The position numbers and the translations under genes were made by a program. A stretch of 64,000 bases of DNA from Archivesica marissinica (lineage: Eukaryota > Mollusca > Bivalvia > Venerida > Vesicomyidae), in assembly GCA_014843695.1 (NCBI GenBank), contig CM026403.1, positions 74,125,688 to 74,189,687 of the forward strand, written 5' to 3'. The first letter of the stretch is position 1, and every line of letters begins with the position of its first letter. Below are positions 22,986 to 32,572 of the stretch, in pieces. The notes under the pieces were generated by a model that was given only the letters and a program-made list of their open reading frames with translations, was not told where the DNA came from and ran no database searches.

Positions 22986-23582
22986 ACAAATGTAAGTTGT
23001 TACAACCATTGTATGCTACTGCCAGAGCACAATTGTAAGTTGTTACAACCATTGTATGCTACTGCCAGAGCACAATTGTAAGTTGTTACAACCATTGTAT
23101 GCTACTGCCAGAGCACAATTGTAAGTTGTTACAACCATTGTATGCTACTGCCAGACCACAATTGTAAGTTGTTACAACCATTGTATGCTACTGCCAGACC
23201 ACAATTGTAAGGTGTTACAACCATTGTATGCTACTGCCAGAGCACAATTGTAAGTTGTTACAACCATTGTATGCTACTGCCAGAGCACAATTGTAAGTTG
23301 TTACAACCATTGTATGCTACTGCCAGACCACAATTGTAAGTTGTTACAACCATTGTATGCTACTGCCAGACCACAATTGTAAGGTGTTACAACCATTGTA
23401 TGCTACTGCCAGAGCACAATTGTAAGTTGTTACAACCATTGTATGCTACTGCCAGAGCACAATTGTAAGTTGTTACAACCATTGTATGCTACTGTGCTCG
23501 TAAGTTGTTACAACCACTGTATGCTACTGCCAGACCACAATTGTAAGGTGTTGCAACCTTTGCATTCTATTGCCAGAGCACA
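22986..23582 (+). repeat. 43-bp minisatellite
   Basis: About fourteen units contain TAAGTTGTTACAACCATTGT and ATGCTACTGCCAGAGCACAA. Variants AGACCACA and AAGGTGTT recur in pairs about every fifth unit, hinting at a higher-order block. One unit near 23490 is shortened. Confidence 0.95.
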
Positions 23583-23900
23583 AGATTAAGACAATTTAAA
23601 ATTTATTTCATAGCTTCTGTGCCATAAATGTGTTGGAAACAACAAGTTTAGCTAAAAGGGCATGTACTTTTAAAAATCGGTACGTTTGTATGTATCCGCA
23701 ATTTTGAAATCAGTTACGAGCACAAGTTCCCATGGCCTGGTATAGCAATAATCTTAGCACATATCGTGAGGTGACCACTGTGTACCAACTGCCGATAAGG
23801 CAATGTATATCTCAAAATAACGTTTGCAGACCTTAGCTCAATATTCTTTTCAATATAAGTAACTGAATCTGAAATTGCACTGCGTAATTTAAAATATAAT
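23583..23900. other. Non-coding intronic stretch
   Basis: Unique sequence between two arrays; nothing recognisable. Confidence 0.5.
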
Positions 23901-24427
23901 TTACAGGACAGAGCTTACACTCCTAATCATGTGGTTATCTAAGATGGTGTGGCTTGCTGAAGCATACATACAGGTAGGGTAGCAATCACTTACAGGACAG
24001 AGCTTACACTCCTAATCATGTGGTTATCTAAGATGGTGTGGCTTGCTGAAGCATACATACAGGTAGGGTAGCAATCACTTACAGGACAGAGCTTACACTC
24101 CTAATCATGTGGTTATCTAAGATGGTGTGGCTTGCTGAAGCATACATACAGGTAGGGTAGCAATCACTTACAGGACAGAGCTTACACTCCTAATCATGTG
24201 GTTATCTAAGATGGTGTGGCTTGCTGAAGCATACATACAGGTAGGGTAGCAATCACTTACAGGACAGAGCTTACACTCCTAATCATGTGGTTATCTAAGA
24301 TGGTGTGGCTTGCTGAAGCATACATAGAGGTAGGGTAGCAATCACTTACAGGACAGAGCTTACACTCCTAATCATGTGGTTATCTAAGATGATGTGGCTT
24401 GCTGAAGCATACATACAGCTAGGGTAG
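23901..24427 (+). repeat. 89-bp tandem repeat, six nearly identical copies
   Basis: Units begin TTACAGGACAGAGCTTACAC at 23901, 23990, 24079 and so on every 89 bp. Only a few single-base changes are seen, all in the last copies (ACATAGAGG, GATGATGTGG, ACAGCTAGGG), so the expansion is young. Confidence 0.95.
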
Positions 24428-24761
24428 GTATTGGTCTGCATAACTATAAACGATTTTTAGATCATAATTTACGAGACACTGTCCCCATTTCCATACTTTA
24501 TTTTATCCTTTTTCTCTTTTCTATGTCCAGTGACTGGAACGCAGAGTTCCCGGAATGAACAAACGCCATGTTTTGAGTGCATGGAAATAAGTTTTTAAAA
24601 CCGACATCGGGTAAGTTTTTCTGCTAATAATTTTGTGATTATTTGTTCTTAATATATTTTATTTCTCACGCGTGCTTACATGTTGGTGTATCTGACATAC
24701 TGACATATCAGCTTGTGTACAATAAAGGTGCATTTATATATAATGAATAATGGTGCATTTA
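24428..24761. other. Unique sequence and AT-rich target repeat
   Basis: No gene. The last 50 bases carry a small repeat of TATATAATGAATAA(A/T)GGTGCATT that continues at 26253-26355; the Tc1-type element inserted into it. Confidence 0.6.
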
Positions 24762-26252
24762 TCAAAAAAGGAGTCAAAAAAGAAACGATACCAAACTAAA
24801 ATTGATGTAATACGGATAAAACCATAGAAAGGTTTAATATATTATTACGTATCAGTACTGGGTATCTTACTGCAACGTCAGCCAACCATAAACACCCGAT
24901 AATCCTGGAACGCCGAATTTCCGATTTGCACGTGCTCCTCAACAAAGACAACTTCCTACACATGTACAAATCGGAAAACCGGTTTATTGTACTGGTATTG
25001 CATTATCATCGAGGAAAAACACCTTACATACCCATTGTTACATCTAACAAAATGCCTAGGCTAAACCGCAATCAGAGAATGCATGCCATTGGCATGATTG
25101 ACGGCGGTTTACGTCAGCGTGACGTCGCAAATCGACTAGGGGTTACGCGGATCACGATAACACGTCTACTTCGACGTTATCGAACACATGGATCGGTGGA
25201 TGACCGTCCAAGATCTGGTCGACCACGTGTGACGACGCGTGAACAGGACCGTCACATTCGGACGTCACATTTACGTGACCGGTTCCTACCTGCAAGCACA
25301 CAGCTGCCGTTACTCCTGGGATGACCAACAATCGCATCAGTGCACAAACAGTTAGGAACCGGCTCGGTGAACGTGGCATTCGTGCCTATCGGCCATACGT
25401 TGGACCCATCCTGACACGACGTCACCGTGACGTACGGCGGGAATGGATGACGGAACATGCTCGCTGGACTCGGTTACAGTGGAATTCGGTCATGTTTAGC
25501 GATGAATCGCGGTTCTGTTTGCGTCGAGCGGATGGCAGAGAGCGGGTATATCGCAGACGCGGTGAACGTTCCGCCGACGCATGTGTACGTCAGGTCGATC
25601 TGTTCGGGGGCGGAAGCGTTATGGCGTGGGGCGGTATCACCTTCGGCAGTCGCACTGAACTGTTAGTGGTGGACGCCCAGCGGTACTGTGATGAGATCCT
25701 TGCGCCAGTTGTTGTGCCGTTCTTTAACGCCAACAGAAACGTCACACTGTTCCAACAGGACAACGCAGTGTCATACTGCTCGGATTTCCACCACATTATT
25801 GGAGCAGAACAATATTGAAACCCTGCCGTGGCCTGCTTTGTCACCAGACTTGTCACCCATAGAACATTTGTGGGATACGTTAGACCACCGCGTCAGACGA
25901 CGTCAGCCGGTAACGTTAAACCAACTGAGGGATGTTTTGTGTCAGGAGTGGACAAATATTGACAAGCAAGAGATTCAGACACTCTTCCGTTCGATGCGAC
26001 GGCGGTGCATTGCAGTGAGAGACGCAAATGGTGCCCATACTCGGTATTGACGTCTGTGTGAAAACTCCATTAGACCCCCGTCCGACGAATTACGTCATCA
26101 CGCAGCAGACAGTTTCGGAGGCTCATTATGCTTTATGTGCTCCTCTTTCAAACATGTTGGACTATCATCTTATGAATTTTCAAAGAATTTTCTTAATAAA
26201 TGTTGAAATTATAGACACATAAACACCAGGTATCGTTTCTTTTTTGACTCAG
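24762..26252 (+). mobile_element. Tc1/mariner-type DNA transposon with intact ends
   Basis: Inverted repeats of 22 bp match perfectly: 24771-24792 (GTCAAAAAAGAAACGATACC plus outer GA) and 26229-26250 on the other strand. TA dinucleotides flank the element (24760-24761 and 26253-26254), and joining the flanks restores the AT-rich GGTGCATTTATATAATGAAT repeat. That defines a 1491-bp insertion with TA target duplication. The outermost bases of the two ends differ. It lies in intron 1 of the SFSWAP-like gene. Confidence 0.9.
25052..26050 (+). pseudogene. Tc1-family DD34E transposase, two frameshifts
   Basis: The likely start is MPRLNRNQRM at 25052, since the element's coding part begins there. 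An N-terminal paired helix-turn-helix region (GLRQRDVANRLGVTRITITR, then RPRSGRPR) is followed by the DDE domain: MFSDESRF (first Asp), VMAWGGI, LFQQDNA (second Asp) and SPDLSPIEHLWD (Glu). With the frame corrected, 34 residues separate the second Asp from Glu, as in the Tc1 DD34E group. The frame breaks near 25300 (two-base shift before MTNNRIS) and near 25770 (just after QQDNA). About 330 residues is normal for the family. The copy cannot make transposase, but the ends look usable in trans. Confidence 0.92.
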
Positions 26253-26355
26253 TATATAATGAATAAAGGTGCATTTATATATATAATGAATAATGGTGCA
26301 TTTATATATAATGAATAAAGGTGCATTTATATATATAATGAATAATGGTGCATTG
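26253..26355 (+). repeat. AT-rich short tandem repeat at the Tc1 target site
   Basis: Four or so copies of TATATAATGAATAA(A/T)GGTGCATT continue the motif on the other side of the transposon at 24715-24761. Confidence 0.8.
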
Positions 26356-26704
26356 CATTGTGTCCCGTAACTTATTAATTTGTCCCGTAACTGATCTAGT
26401 GTTACCATCGGGTGAATTATTGTAAATGAATAACATTTTAAAGCCGAATCTTTACAATATACATGTATATACAACGAACGAAATGTGCTGATATTGACCT
26501 TCTTATTTATAAACATTGATATTGATTATCACATCCACGAATTGTAACCAACATTATCATAATACAATTCAATGTTAAATATTGAAATACACATGGCTCT
26601 GTGTTGATAGTCATAACCAACGATAGACAGGTTATTGTACTGAAAATATTTAAAATGAATACATGACAATCCCCTGCATGGAACCTAATCAAATAACATA
26701 TGTC
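26356..26704. other. Non-coding intronic stretch
   Basis: AT-rich unique sequence without a supported gene. Confidence 0.5.
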
Positions 26705-26998
26705 CAGAGTTCATTTTAAGTCAGAATTTTTGGGAGAAGTGAGAAAGTGTGTGATCGCTTCCTTAAATGGTGTTCTTTAATATACTTCTGCAAAATAGGG
26801 TTAAAATGCACAGTACAACCATTAAATACAACATTTGAATAGAAGGAGTGCTTTATAATGGGCCAGTGTATCTTACTAGACACAATTTTGTTTGAAAATC
26901 ATAAAAACCAAAAAATAATTAGGGAGAAGTGGTCCCCAGAGGGCGAAGTCCCTAGGGCGACAATTTCGCCCACATCGCCCTCTAGAATGATCCCTGAT
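26705..26998 (-). mobile_element. MITE-like repeat, family M1, copy 2 (inverted)
   Basis: Reverse complement of 18545-18836: shared AATTTTTGGGAGAAGTGAGA, GTTAAAATGCACAGTACAAC, GGGCCAGTGTATCTTACTAG and GGGCGAAGTCCCTAGGGCGA. It ends at TAGAATGATCCCTG. The pair forms an 8-kb-spaced inverted repeat within one intron. Confidence 0.75.
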
Positions 26999-27014
26999 GT
27001 CAAAATTTATGTTA

Positions 27015-27280
27015 TGTTATATTTCGGGTTTTACGCCTGCATCAGCACCATTTTGGGCTATATCGCCGGCGGGCAGTTTACCTAACAACACCTTTCCTGG
27101 GCAGGCTCCAGAGGTTAACCAGTACTTGGGTGCACCAACATCTGTAAGAAACTGCCAACTTTTTCATATAAATGAGACACGGCCTGAGCGGGGCTCGAAC
27201 CCGTGACCATCAGTGATGATAGGTTACAATGGTATACAAGTCAGCGACCGTAACCACTCGACCACGGAGGCAGAGTTATA
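27015..27280 (-). mobile_element. tRNA-derived SINE-like repeat
   Basis: On the minus strand the head reads TGGTCGAGTGGTTACGG (A-box like) and, after a long spacer, GGTTCGAGCCCCGCTC (B-box like). The rest continues into CCAGTACTTGGGTGCACCAACA. Similar texts recur at 39300-39470, 39700-39930 and 56920-57110. Ends are not defined. Confidence 0.5.
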
Positions 27281-27429
27281 TGTCAAAATAGTATTTCAAC
27301 AAGAGACATATATTTAATGAAGTGTCCTGTAAATGATTTCACTTATTATAGCTTCAGCTGGACTGTGTGGTGCATGCTTTGTAGAAGTGTGCTTGTGTTA
27401 GAAACATCAAAACATGTCTAAACAACAAC

Positions 27430-28127
27430 AGGGTTATATCCATAACAAGTCCAGATAAATGTATGGACACATATAGCACTGCAGGAACTGGAAATATTGC
27501 TCTTCAAAGGAATTCAAGTCACAACTGTGGAATATCAAGAGTGGAAAAGCAGAAGATGAAAGGTGGGAAGGAGAAGATAATGGTAGTCGATATTGAATAC
27601 CGAAGGGCGAGTTCATCCATATGATGAAAGAGACACATTGAGAATTTGACAGCCACATCAATAAAGTTATTAAACAGTACCAAGCCGTTAAATACATGAA
27701 GGAGAAACTTCCACAGGACCACATATTAGTGAAGACGGACTTCAGTGAGAACTACTGTTGCCAGAAGATGTAAGAGGTACAACTAAGAGGTTACATTGCA
27801 TCCTACAGTCCATTACATGAAGGATGCCGATGGCCAGTTGCAGCACAAAAGTATTGTATTTGTATCCGAGGTTCTTCATCACAATGATTCGATGGTACTT
27901 GCAATTGTAGATAAAGTTGTTACAAAACAATACAAGGATGATCTGAAGGGAGTGCACTTTTGGATGGATTCGCAGACGTCCCAATATCGGACTAAAACAA
28001 TATTTGATTTCATCAGAAGACTGGAATTACTATATGAAATCACAGGATCTTGGCAGTACTTTCAATCAGGGCACGACAAGGGTCCTTGTGACGGAATAGG
28101 AGGGACCACAGGGCTAGCGCTGGCTTA
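27430..28127 (+). pseudogene. Remnant of an uncharacterised protein (GHxKGPCDGxGG family)
   Basis: Two frames contribute. The first ends in EKLPQDHILVKTDFSENYCC near 27770. The second, from about 27796, encodes LHPTVHYMKDADG, HKSIVFVSEVLHHNDSM, FWMDSQTSQYRTKTIF and GHDKGPCDGIGGT before stopping at 28126. The order and motifs resemble a recurrent, uncharacterised invertebrate protein family that I recall but cannot name. A frameshift or stop near 27772 separates the two parts, and no start or downstream part is visible. A transposon-associated origin is possible. Confidence 0.5.
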
Positions 28128-28453
28128 GAATTTTCTTGAGCCAAATTTTTTATGGCATAATTCTGACTTGCGTGCTCACATTATTGTGCGCACGCGTAAC
28201 CACTCTACTCTTAGTTTTATTATTCAGAAATGGTCATTATATAAGGTACAGACCTAGCTTTTCCTAAAAACAAATTTCCAGCCACAATCTACCAGTAAAT
28301 AAAATAAAAACAATGTAATCCAGTCATACTATTATTTATTTTACTAGAATATGTTTTATTCAGGAATACATAGTTCCCGTGTGATGTCATCATTCCTACT
28401 GTGGCTGCCATTTTGACTGGCAAAGTTGATCAGATATTATATATAATATATAG

Positions 28454-29456
28454 CAGTGTTGGACATTCGTTTCAATATGCTCCGGCCAACTTGGCCTGTA
28501 CTTGAGAAATGGTACCGGCCAAGATGAAATTGTACAGGCCAATTTTTGGCCTGTACTTAAGAATTAGTTCCGGCCAAAAATAAATGGTACAGGCCAGTGA
28601 ATGTGGTTCTGTCCCTGATGCATGTGCCGCAGGCAATTGCCATGCCCCACAAAATTTGTTTTAAGTAGACTTTGGGGGTAAAATCAACCTCTTTTTTTAT
28701 CTTAAATTTTGTCACTTTTAGTAATTTTTCTTCAAACTTGCTATGTAAGTAACTGTTTAACTAAGGGGTGTTGATTTTGAATCATTTTTAGGACTGTCCC
28801 CATTCAACTTCTTATCTTTTTTTATTAAAAACCTTTCCATGTTATGTTTTTGTCTTGTGGTTTCAGGATTAGCAGAATTATTCTGCTTGGAAACTAATTT
28901 AATTTTTGTTCGCATTTGTCCCCCGACAGTGGGAACCCTGCCCCCGATTGACCTTGGCTCGTGCTCAAGGCCGTAGCTTACAAGCGGAATCCCGATGACG
29001 TCATAACCGGAAACCAAAATGGAGGCACAGAATATTTGATATTTTGTTAATTCGATGAGAAAAAGCGCCTAAAATGGCGAAGATACTGTGTGTCCTGGTT
29101 CAGACGAGTATGAACTTCAACAAACTCGCCTCATCAAATAAGACATCGTACCATCTTACATACTATGTGAGATGGTACGATGGTCGCCAGATCGGACAGG
29201 TGGGTTTTCTCCGGGTACTCTGGTTTCCTCCCACATGAATGACCACATATACGCTACATCCGAGCCAACGAGAGTGATTAATATAAGTTGTTCATACTTG
29301 CTTCGCAATCGTTGTAAAATAAATAAAGTATAAAAAATAAAAATAAAAAAATTAATATATATAAGACATCTCGCCACGATGTCGAGTGCGTAGTAAAAGT
29401 TTCTCGCCAGTCTAAAAACGTTATCGCCATGGCGAGTTGGCGAGTGTCCAACGCTG
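28454..29456. mobile_element. Candidate non-autonomous DNA transposon with hAT-like ends
   Basis: The left end CAGTGTTGGACATTCG (28454) and right end CGAGTGTCCAACGCTG (ending 29456) are inverted repeats with two mismatches and begin CAG, as hAT ends often do. Flanks share only TATAG, so the target duplication is not clear. Inside are repeated GGCCTGTACTT/GGTACAGGCC motifs near 28485-28600 and a SINE fragment at 29163-29335. No transposase is seen. Confidence 0.5.
29163..29335 (+). mobile_element. SINE, second family (truncated head)
   Basis: Contains GGTCGCCAGATCGGACAGG, CCTCCCACATGAATGACCAC and the tail CGAGAGTGATTAATATAAGT then GCTTCGCAATCGTTGTAAAA. Matching copies are at 56690-56860 (plus) and 61425-61635 (minus). 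The tail is shared with the first SINE family at 38916 and 52014. Confidence 0.7.
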
Positions 29457-30832
29457 TATAGTAGCGTAATTTTGCTTTCTTCATAAAATATTTATTTTTC
29501 ATCCCATCACCATGGTTCATTCATTGTTGGAAAGCTCTCAATGGACATATTTTTTGTATCATTTCACAAATTTCGTATCAATGACAAATACATAATAAGT
29601 TACCTGTATATTAATATTTCAACTGTGAAAATAGACTTTCAAAAATAGGTGCAAGTTAAGTTCTTATAATATATAATCCATACATCATTGTCAAAAAATA
29701 ATTAATATTTAAAGTGCATTTCAATACCTTTAAAATCATACCAAATTTTATATTAAGAAACCAAAATTAATAAAGTTATTGCAATTAAAGAATTACTAGT
29801 AAAATCATGAAATTGCTGTTAATAAAACTTGACAGTCAAAATGGCTGCCAAGATAAGATTTGATCAGTGTTTGTGACTGCCTCGGGAACTATGTATACCA
29901 ATAACACAAAGGTGCCCTCCATACATAGATAGACAAGGTATAAAATCTAAAAATAAATGCATGTACTATGAAAAAAACTGTTGTACATGCAGTGTAGCCA
30001 GAAATTAATTAAGGATTCTACGGGACTATGCTTTTCAATAACATTTATATTCTTTTAGCTCATTACACTTTAGTACTCATTCCAGTTATCGATTTTCCTA
30101 GACTCGAAAGAGAATCCATTTTTGATGCATACAATAATTCATGAACTAATTAACTTTGCTTCGTTTGTGTTTTGAGATTGAATCCTTTTTAAGCACAGTG
30201 AACAAATTCCCGTTTTTATGTTTAATACACAAACTGCACAAGAGTGATTTAGATTCACATTTGCAAGGTTAGGCCTAAATATTTTGAATCATTTAGGAGA
30301 CTAGTATATTTACCAGCAATTGTCGAGTATATAAACATATATTATTTAGTTTTATGCTTCAGTGTTGGAATATGTGTCAATTGAAACTGTTTACAAAGTA
30401 TTTGACATTGTTTATGTTTGGATTAATAGTTTATGTTAAAGGGAAAGTATTCCATTAAAGGTTTAAAATTTAATATGCAATGAGTTTCATTGAAGAGTTG
30501 ATGTAATGATATGCTTGGTTCGATTGTGTCTTAAACTTTTAAGCTACGGAATTAGTTGCATATATATGTATGTATGTGTGACAAAAATAGGAGAAATGTT
30601 CATAGCATCTGACCAAAGTCATTAAAACATTATTATTGATGACTATTATAGAGCTGTCTCGAAAATGATCTGAAAATAATCATCAGTTCTGTAACAAATA
30701 CAAAAATATATTTGAAAACGGAATACTTGTACTCATGAAACTTAAAATGTAGTTAGTTTAGATGCTAATGTTGCCAGAAACATACTAAAATGTAATATTT
30801 GAAAAAATATATTTTAATCGCTAGTGTCGCAC
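29457..30832. other. Non-coding intronic stretch
   Basis: Long AT-rich unique sequence. No exon, RNA or element is supported. Confidence 0.5.
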
Positions 30833-31076
30833 TTAACCCATTCAACACCAAGTAACTGACATGGACTGGTCCATGATATTTTTAGACCAATAAATTAATA
30901 ACAAAATTACATTTGGATCAGTTCATTTATCAAAATGGGTAATTTTTTTCTAAAAATATAGTTATATTACTTGAAAAAAGTGCAGATCCTGATGAGACGG
31001 CTCATCACAAGCCGGCTCATCTGGATCTACACTTTTTTGTAAGCCAATTTAGAGGTCTGTGGTGTTGAAAGGGTTA
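30833..31076. mobile_element. TTAA-flanked MITE with internal hairpin
   Basis: Left TTAACCCATTCAACACCA (30833-30850) and right TGGTGTTGAAAGGGTTAA (31060-31076) are inverted repeats with one mismatch, and TTAA stands at both outer edges as in piggyBac-type insertions. Near 30978-31037 is an imperfect palindrome: AAAAAAGTGCAGATCC, then GATGAG and GGCTCATC, then CATCTGGATCTACACTTTTTT. Confidence 0.7.
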
Positions 31077-31944
31077 ATGAAGATTGAGCCTTTTGTGAAA
31101 GATTGTGCAGAAAAAATGGGAGAATCTCACATGTCGACTTCAAACAGCTAAATGATATGCACAACGGTAAGACAATATATTGTTAACGTTCTTAATATCT
31201 ATATTTATGATTATTCTTAACACCAATGCACACATTTATAATCATTCATGTCCGAAAAACTTCAAAATATTGGTCAGAAATCCTGCCATCGGATTAGGGC
31301 AGAAAGTGCTAAGCAAAAATGAGCTTTAACGATAAAAGACCTCGGAATAACAGAATTTGTTTTATGTAGAGGTCTTATATAGATTAGGGTTCATGTAACC
31401 TCAAATTACAATAATTTATGACCAAAATTGTTTACTAGTACACACACCTCACTTTTAGCTGAAATACCCTGCCCGCACACACACATAGTTTACATAAACA
31501 ATGCAATGACAATAATATGGCAGTTATGTTTCAATTTTGTTCGATCAGTTGATAACCCCTACAATATTAGAAACCTAGTAAAATAAATGCATACGGAACC
31601 ATTTTAGTCCAATTTATACAAGTAATACAAACATATTTTGATACAATTACCCATTTGATCCAAAAGCACAAATACACCTGAAAACAATTCTATACAACTG
31701 ACTACCAAATCAGCTGTTATTTTTGTGCATGAAGGGAGATAATCCGAAGCAGCGCATCAAGGGAGGTAATTTCCGGGCTGTCGTTGAGATAAATGGTCAT
31801 TTCTTCCATTGGTCACATCGTGTTGATTTCGTTGCGAAGCACCTGTATAAACTAAATTTTTTGTTAAGATAATCGACGCGAGTTTGAACCTTTTTTTATT
31901 CACAATCGACAGTACTCCACGCCTTGGTTGAAGAGAACACCGAC
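31077..31944. other. Start of SFSWAP-like intron 1 (5' end in transcript order)
   Basis: Unique AT-rich sequence from the end of the MITE to the exon 1 donor. No further exon is seen. Confidence 0.55.
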
Positions 31945-32132
31945 CTGTCAATCTTCAGTTTTTCGTCCCCCATCCACGGTATCATGTAGGTTCCAGAGTC
32001 CACCATTCTCGCCTGTTCGTCATCTCTGAATAGTTTACAGTTGTATCCAAAGACAAATAGCTCCTCAACCCGTGATTTATCGCCAGAATCTTCGTTTTCT
32101 TCTTCTGCGGGAAAGAGCCACTCACTCGCCAT
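31945..32132 (-). CDS. SFSWAP: SFSWAP-like splicing regulator, exon 1 (start codon)
   Basis: The start chosen is ATG at 32132 ([20 protein letters not shown]). It has an AAAATGGCG context resembling the YY1-type start of housekeeping genes. The exon continues [20 protein letters not shown] and [14 protein letters not shown], the conserved amino end of the SFSWAP family. Human SFSWAP has the same VFGY-CKLFRDD and IPWMGD blocks before IDRYDGRG. The donor is ACAG|GTCGGT at 31945/31944, leaving two bases of the Arg codon, which exon 2 at 18051 completes. The protein is a nuclear regulator of splice-site choice; in Drosophila the homologue represses removal of its own early introns. Only the amino end of the DRY_EERY domain is here. 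Exons after exon 3 are outside the window. Confidence 0.9.
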
Positions 32133-32192
32133 TTTGTTCCCGGTGTCGTAATAAAAACGTATTGTGAGAAACAATCAGGTATGCCGGTGTAA

Positions 32193-32253
32193 CGTGAGCC
32201 CCGTAACTCCGTGAGGATTGAAAGTTCGCTAGTTACGACTTACGGGGCTCACG
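32193..32253. promoter_or_regulatory. 14-bp perfect inverted repeat upstream of the SFSWAP-like start
   Basis: CGTGAGCCCCGTAA (32193-32206) pairs perfectly with TTACGGGGCTCACG (32240-32253) across a 33-base loop. It lies 61 bases upstream of the start codon in transcript direction. It could be a 5'-UTR or promoter hairpin, or the remains of a small mobile element. Confidence 0.5.
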
Positions 32254-32572
32254 GGGAAACGTAAGTTGTGATAATTGAAAGTCAATAACAATATCTTTCC
32301 TCCACTTTAGTTTAAACATTTTATTTCTCAATTAGTTATAGATAAATGCTACTAATGAGACTCCAATTTCCAGTATATGAGATTCAGGGGCGTACCCATG
32401 GGGGGGGGGGCGAAGGGGGCCTTGCCCCCCCCAAAACCAAACTTGCACCGGTAAAGATTGAACTTCAACAACCTTGGACTAAATTTATCATAAATAGTTT
32501 TGAATAATGCTATATAGGTCCCATTGTAATAACCTGTTGAAGTTTTCTCATTGTAAATGACTCTTTGAAAAT

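Noticed and set aside
22986..23582. 43-bp array considered as a CRISPR array
   Set aside because: The copies are contiguous with no unique spacers, the context is eukaryotic and no cas gene is present.
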